Shown piece by piece: positions 5,106 through 8,511 of a DNA stretch of 8,511 nt. The number at the start of each line of letters is the position of its first letter. Position 1 is the first letter of the stretch. The notes under the pieces were generated by a model that saw nothing but the letters and a program-made list of their open reading frames with translations, had not been told where the DNA came from and ran no database searches. The translations under genes and the position numbers were made by a program. Source of the DNA: Thermoleophilaceae bacterium (lineage in GTDB: Bacteria > Actinomycetota > Thermoleophilia > Solirubrobacterales > Thermoleophilaceae); the NCBI GenBank assembly GCA_013695855.1, contig JACCZR010000270.1:1-8511 (forward strand). Reading direction: 5' to 3'.

Positions 5106-5780
5106 TCAGAGCTCGGCTTCGAGCCGCAGGGTGGCCAGCGTGGCGCGGATGTGTCCGTTCACGTCGTCCTGGGGGCGCTCGCCGTCGAAGCGCCGCAGCA
5201 GCCCGCGGTCCTCGTAGAAGCCGACCAGGGGCTCGGTCTGGTCGTGGTAGACCTCGAGCCGCTTGCGGACGGTCTCCTCCTTGTCGTCGTCGCGCTGGAT
5301 CAGCCGCGACCCGTCTTGGTCGCACGCGTCGGGATTCTTGGGAGGGTCGAACTCCAGGTGGTAGACATGGCCGTTCTTCTTGCAGATCCGCCGGCCCGAC
5401 AGGCGGCGGACCACCTCGTCGTCCTCCACCTCGATCAACAGCGCGGCGGTCAGCCGGCGGCTTCGCTTGTCGAGCGCCTGTTGCAGGGTCTCGGCCTGGC
5501 CCGCCGTCCTGGGAAAGCCGTCCAGCAGGAAGCCGTCCTGGGCCTCGCCGGAGTCCAGGCGCTCCATGATCACCCGGCAGATGATGTCGTCGGGCACGAG
5601 ATCGCCCTCGTCCATGTAGCTCTTCGCCTCCTTGCCGAGGTCGGACTCCTCCACGACGGCGGCCCGCAGGATGTCGCCCGTGGCGAAGTAGGGCAGGTCG
5701 AAGTCGTCCACCAGACGCTCGGCCTGGGTGCCCTTGCCCGCGCCGGGCGGGCCCATGAGTACGAGGTTCAGGTCGGCCAC
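5106..5780 (-). CDS. adk: Adenylate kinase, long-LID form
   Basis: The enzyme interconverts ATP + AMP and 2 ADP. With GTG at 5780-5778 as start the product is 224 residues, beginning MADLNLVLMGPPGAGKGTQ, with the P-loop at residues 10-18. The AMP-binding YFATGDILRAAV (31-42) and the FLLDGFPRT strand (84-92) are intact. The long LID runs from about 128 to 166 (GRRIC through LIQRDDD), followed by the conserved ETVRKRLEVYHDQTEPL. In zinc-type LIDs four ligands are expected; here they read C133, N136, C153, D156, so the second cysteine is asparagine. An in-frame TTG at 5804 would add eight residues, but family alignment favours the GTG. No Shine-Dalgarno is visible, and the start overlaps the upstream propeller gene by 13 bp, so coupled translation is likely. 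Confidence 0.95.
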   Translation of the reverse strand: MADLNLVLMGPPGAGKGTQAERLVDDFDLPYFATGDILRAAVVEESDLGKEAKSYMDEGDLVPDDIICRVIMERLDSGEAQDGFLLDGFPRTAGQAETLQQALDKRSRRLTAALLIEVEDDEVVRRLSGRRICKKNGHVYHLEFDPPKNPDACDQDGSRLIQRDDDKEETVRKRLEVYHDQTEPLVGFYEDRGLLRRFDGERPQDDVNGHIRATLATLRLEAEL

Positions 5781-6778
5781 GTGGGGATCGGGAAGGGTAC
5801 CCAAGCCGGGTACCGCTGGCCGAGCGGTGTCAGTGGCCGGCGCCAGCGCCAGCGATCGATCCTGCCCTGATAGGAGGCGTCACAAGTGCCGTCCGAGCGT
5901 CTTCGCGTAACCCCGACGAACATGTCGTAGCTGCCCCCCGCCAGCGGCAGGACACCGGGGCCGACCGTGGCGCAGTAGGTGGGCCCATCGTTGTTGATCA
6001 GCTTGCTGAACCCCGTCCACGACGTGTTCGAGTCCGACTCGGACTCCTCGATGTCGCGCCGGTTCGTCCAGACATCGGAACGTTCGTAGAAGATGTGCCA
6101 GGCCGAGTGGAAGTACTTGACCTCGGGGTTGAGCAGGCAACTCGCCGGACGGCTCGTGCTGAGAACTGTCTGCGGCTTGCCGATGACCTCGCGCTCAGCG
6201 TCGACGCTCACCATCTTGACCTTCCCGCACTCCGAGCGGCCCGTGTAGTAGACCTTCCACTCCTGAGCGCCTGAGCGCTCTACGGTGGCCGACGGCTCCG
6301 CCGGGTGTGGGAACCCGGCGAGCAGCGGCTTCAGGTTCGTCCAGTTGACGCCGTTCACCGACTCGGCGGACCAGATCTCGTTGCCCTCGGTGACCGCGCA
6401 GAGGTTGCGGCACGCGGTGAAGAACATCGTGTACGGCTTTGGACCGTCGTCGATGGTGATGGACGGATCGTTCACGTGGCGCCACGCCGCCGAGCCACCG
6501 GGCATGTTGGCGGGAGTCAGCACCGTCGTGTGAGCTCCCCAGGCGATGCCGTCCGACGAGAGCCGGCGGTAGATCTTGTCTCCCCCGGCTCGATCTCGCT
6601 CGGTCTGCCAGCCGCCATACCACATGGCCTGGCCACCGGCGACTTTCTCGACCTCCGGCGAATAGACGTTGCGGCCGGCGAACAGAGTGCGCTGTTCGAG
6701 CACCCGGTCGGCACTGGCGCCGGCCGCCGAGCCAAGCAAAGCGGCGACTACAGCCAAGGGGATGATCGCGCGCCGCAT
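5768..6778 (-). CDS. Secreted five-bladed beta-propeller protein (GH43/GH32-like fold), inserted between secY and adk
   Basis: From ATG 6778 the product is 336 residues. A signal peptide covers about 1-23 (MRRAIIPLAVVAALLGSAAG, cleavage after ASA). The mature part shows five repeats of an acidic/proline turn followed by an aromatic strand: SPEV then MWYGGW (40-57), VNDPSI then YTMFFTA (102-122), AEPSA then WKVYYTG (160-180), LNPEV then WHIFYER (216-233), and GPGVL then YDMFVGV (273-290). This is the pattern of five-bladed propellers such as GH32/43/68/130-type enzymes. Acidic residues recur at the same place in blades 1-4 (E, D, E, E), but I cannot confirm catalytic residues, so it may bind or cleave glycans. 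Six cysteines fit an exported, disulphide-bonded protein. GTG 6859 with AAGG upstream is an alternative start adding 27 residues. The stop lies inside adk. Confidence 0.8.
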   Translation of the reverse strand: MRRAIIPLAVVAALLGSAAGASADRVLEQRTLFAGRNVYSPEVEKVAGGQAMWYGGWQTERDRAGGDKIYRRLSSDGIAWGAHTTVLTPANMPGGSAAWRHVNDPSITIDDGPKPYTMFFTACRNLCAVTEGNEIWSAESVNGVNWTNLKPLLAGFPHPAEPSATVERSGAQEWKVYYTGRSECGKVKMVSVDAEREVIGKPQTVLSTSRPASCLLNPEVKYFHSAWHIFYERSDVWTNRRDIEESESDSNTSWTGFSKLINNDGPTYCATVGPGVLPLAGGSYDMFVGVTRRRSDGTCDASYQGRIDRWRWRRPLTPLGQRYPAWVPFPIPTWPT

Positions 6779-6898
6779 GCGTGCCGGGGAGAACCCGGGC
6801 GCGCCGCGGTCGTTACGAATCGGCCCCCTGGGACGGCTGTTCAAGCGTGCCAGGAACACGCGCGGACCTTGGCCATGGGTCGGCGCGGCGCATCGCCC

Positions 6899-8167
6899 CT
6901 ACTTGAGAAAGCCCTCGTAGGTGCGCATCATCAGTTGGGCCTCGAGTTGCTTCATGGTGTCGAGAGCAACGCCCACGACGATCAGGATCGAGGTGCCGCC
7001 GAAGAAGAAATTCGCGCTGGTGGAGTTGATGAGGATGGTGGGCAACGCCGCCACCGCCGCCAGATAGAGGGCTCCCGGGAAGGTCAGCCGGGCGAGGATT
7101 CGGTCCAGGTACTCGGCCGTGGGCCGCCCTGGCCTCACCCCCGGGATGAACCCGCCGTACTTCTTGAGGTTGTCCGCCTGCTCTACCGGATTGAACGTCA
7201 CGGCGGTGTAGAAGTAGGTGAACAGCACGATCATGATCGACTCACCGATGATGTAGGGCGCGCCGCTGGGATTGAAGAACGCCGAGAAGCTCTGCGCCCA
7301 CTCGGCCTGCGACAGCTGGCCGATGGTGGGCGGAAAGGCCATGAGCGACGCGGCGAAGATCACTGGGATCACGCCGGCCATGTTCACCCGCAACGGCAGG
7401 TAGGTGGATCCGCCGCCGGCGGTGCGCCGCCCGACGACACGCTTGGCGTACTGGATGGGGATGCGCCGCTGGCCCTCCTGGATGTAGACGATCGCCACGA
7501 TCGCCGCCAGCGCCACGAAGGGCATCATCACGACGAAGATCTGATCGGGGCTGTTCCACCAGCTCTGAATGCCGTTCGGCAGGCCCGAGACGATCGAGGC
7601 GAAGATCATCAGCGAGATCCCGTTGCCGATCCCGCGCTGGGTGATCAGCTCGCCGAGCCACATGACCAGCACGCAGCCGGCGGTGAGGGTGGTGACGATC
7701 ACGAACACTCTCCCGAAGGTGAACTCGTCGACCACGTTGGCGCCGCCGCCGAAGCTGCGGAAGAGGAACGTGTAGCCGATCGACTGTCCGAAGGCGAGGC
7801 CCACCGTGAGGTAGCGCGTGTACTGCGTGATCTTCTGCTGGCCGACCTCGCCCTCCTTGCGCAGCTTCTCAAGAGAGGGGACGACCACCGTCATCAGCTG
7901 CAAGATGATCGACGCCGTGATGTACGGCATGATCCCGAGCGCGAAGATCGCGAAGCGCTGGAACGAACCGCCCGAGAAGGTGTTGAGCAGGCCGAGGACG
8001 CTGTTGCCGGTGAGGTTGTTCTCCCCGATCTCCTTGACGGCGTCGATGTTGATCCCGGGAGCCGGGATGTACGAGCCGAGGCGGTAGAGCGCCAGCATCG
8101 CCGCCGTGAACAGCAGCTTCTTGCGGATGTCCTTTATCCGGAAGGCGTTTACGAAGGTCTTGACCAC
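6899..8167 (-). CDS. secY: Protein translocase subunit SecY
   Basis: The 422-residue protein is the pore of the SecYEG channel that exports or inserts proteins across the cytoplasmic membrane. Ten membrane segments are recognisable. The N-terminus MVKTFVNAFRIKDIRKKLLF leads into segment 1 and the SYIPAPGIN periplasmic turn. The plug/segment-2 region is FSGGSFQRFAIFALGIMPYITASIILQLM (64-92). The ribosome/SecA-contacting loops are GQRRIPIQYAKR (232-243) and NPVEQADNLKKYGGFIPGVRPG (326-347). The start is GTG, fixed by an in-frame TAG 9 nt upstream and by the family N-terminus. No convincing Shine-Dalgarno precedes it. Its usual downstream partner adk is separated from it by the propeller gene. 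Confidence 0.98.
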   Translation of the reverse strand: MVKTFVNAFRIKDIRKKLLFTAAMLALYRLGSYIPAPGINIDAVKEIGENNLTGNSVLGLLNTFSGGSFQRFAIFALGIMPYITASIILQLMTVVVPSLEKLRKEGEVGQQKITQYTRYLTVGLAFGQSIGYTFLFRSFGGGANVVDEFTFGRVFVIVTTLTAGCVLVMWLGELITQRGIGNGISLMIFASIVSGLPNGIQSWWNSPDQIFVVMMPFVALAAIVAIVYIQEGQRRIPIQYAKRVVGRRTAGGGSTYLPLRVNMAGVIPVIFAASLMAFPPTIGQLSQAEWAQSFSAFFNPSGAPYIIGESIMIVLFTYFYTAVTFNPVEQADNLKKYGGFIPGVRPGRPTAEYLDRILARLTFPGALYLAAVAALPTILINSTSANFFFGGTSILIVVGVALDTMKQLEAQLMMRTYEGFLK

Positions 8168-8176
8168 GGCCTGCGC

Positions 8177-8233
8177 CTAGATGGCTGATGCCGCGGCCAC
8201 GTGCCGTGGGTGCGGGGTCGTGGGGTCAGCCAT
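8177..8233 (-). CDS. Possible 18-residue leader peptide between rplO and secY
   Basis: Directly abutting the rplO stop (TAGATG), an ATG at 8233-8231 opens an 18-codon frame (MADPTTPHPRHVAAASAI) ending in TAG at 8179-8177. GAGGA lies 4 nt before the ATG, a usable ribosome binding site. The frame is the same as secY, and its stop lies 9 nt before the secY GTG, which itself has no clear ribosome binding site. Translation of this peptide could therefore feed ribosomes to secY. Existence of a translated peptide is inference. Confidence 0.35.
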   Translation of the reverse strand: MADPTTPHPRHVAAASAI

Positions 8234-8237
8234 CTAG
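8177..8237 (-). repeat. Perfect 12-bp inverted repeat between rplO and secY
   Basis: CTAGATGGCTGA (8177-8188) and TCAGCCATCTAG (8226-8237) are exact reverse complements separated by 37 bp. In the transcript they would form a 12-bp stem holding the rplO stop in one arm and ending 9 nt before the secY start in the other. A nested CCACG-TGC-CGTGG hairpin (8197-8209) sits in the loop. No T-run follows, so a simple terminator is unlikely; a processing, attenuation or translational control element is possible. Confidence 0.6.
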
Positions 8238-8511
8238 TCCTCGACCACCTGCACGCTGCCGCCCGCCGCCTCGATCTTCTCGCGCGCGGTGGCGGAGAAG
8301 CCGTGGGCGTGGACTGTGAGCGCCTTGGAGAGGCCGCCGTTTCCGAGCACCTTCACGGGCACGTCCCGGCGGGTGGCCAGGCCCGCCGCCCGCAGCGAAT
8401 CCGGCGTGACCTCGGCGTCCTTGTCGAAGCGCTCCTCGAGGTCGCTCAGGTTCACGGGCTGCGTCCTCGTGCGCCCGTACTGCTCGAAGGGCATCGACTT
8501 CTTCATGGTCG
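8234..8511 (-). CDS. rplO: 50S ribosomal protein L15, C-terminal part (runs off right edge)
   Basis: The last 91 residues of L15 are visible; the reading frame continues past the window edge, so the start is not here and the internal ATG at 8506 is not the true start. Family features are the MPFEQYGRTR segment after the Gly-rich N-terminal arm (outside), VNLSDLEERFDKDAEVTPDSL, the strand VPVKVLGNGGLSKALTVHAHGFS and the closing ATAREKIEAAGGSVQVVED. L15 is a late-assembling large-subunit protein whose extended N-terminus threads 23S rRNA. It normally sits directly before secY, as here. Confidence 0.95.
   Translation of the reverse strand, partial: TMKKSMPFEQYGRTRTQPVNLSDLEERFDKDAEVTPDSLRAAGLATRRDVPVKVLGNGGLSKALTVHAHGFSATAREKIEAAGGSVQVVED

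Noticed and set aside
6305..8188. A 627-codon plus-strand open frame opposite secY and the propeller gene
   Set aside because: It is antisense to secY, whose protein matches its family end to end. Its product is a low-complexity Arg/Asp/Glu/His/Gly-rich string typical of frames opposite GC-rich coding sequence.
1..8511. CRISPR arrays, tRNA/rRNA genes, insertion sequences, phage or defence genes
   Set aside because: I looked for regular direct repeats, tRNA-like ends, transposase motifs and defence-related domains and saw none; the window is mostly housekeeping genes.

Overview
The window is a stretch of high-GC bacterial chromosome carrying the end of the ribosomal-protein spc operon and the whole alpha operon, all on the minus strand and read right to left. 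The order is rplO (partial), secY, an extra secreted beta-propeller gene, adk, map, rpmJ, rpsM, rpsK, rpsD, rpoA, rplQ. The GC-rich third positions, frequent GTG/TTG starts, a cysteine-type (C+) S4, and a c-di-AMP (ydaO-type) riboswitch in front of what looks like a cell-wall protein gene all suggest an actinobacterium. A deep-branching class such as Thermoleophilia is my best guess, but this is inference from sequence style and not from a search.

Right part (about 4290-8511): rplO C-terminus, a 66-bp gap holding a perfect 12-bp inverted repeat and an 18-codon mini-ORF, then secY, adk and map. Between secY and adk, which are usually neighbours, sits a 336-residue exported protein with five WxxYY/MFF-type beta-strand repeats typical of five-bladed propellers. 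Its stop codon overlaps the start of adk. Middle part (1175-4291): infA, usual between map and rpmJ, is absent. In its place are 136 bp with a GC-rich hairpin and an extended -10 element that could start a separate alpha-operon transcript. The rpsM-rpsK gap contains a 10-bp stem that would bury the rpsK Shine-Dalgarno sequence. Some cistrons are closely packed (TAATG between rpsK and rpsD; 4 nt between rpmJ and rpsM).

Left part (1-1174): the plus strand carries a small multi-membrane-segment protein split by a frameshift, converging on rplQ. Divergent from it, on the minus strand, a near-consensus c-di-AMP riboswitch precedes a TTG-started reading frame that runs off the left edge.

Functionally, most of the window makes ribosome parts (L15, L36, S13, S11, S4, L17), the RNA polymerase alpha subunit, the protein-export channel, adenylate kinase and the enzyme that trims N-terminal methionine. 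The non-standard pieces are the propeller gene, the missing infA, the two intercistronic hairpins, and the riboswitch/cell-wall locus with its broken membrane-protein neighbour.
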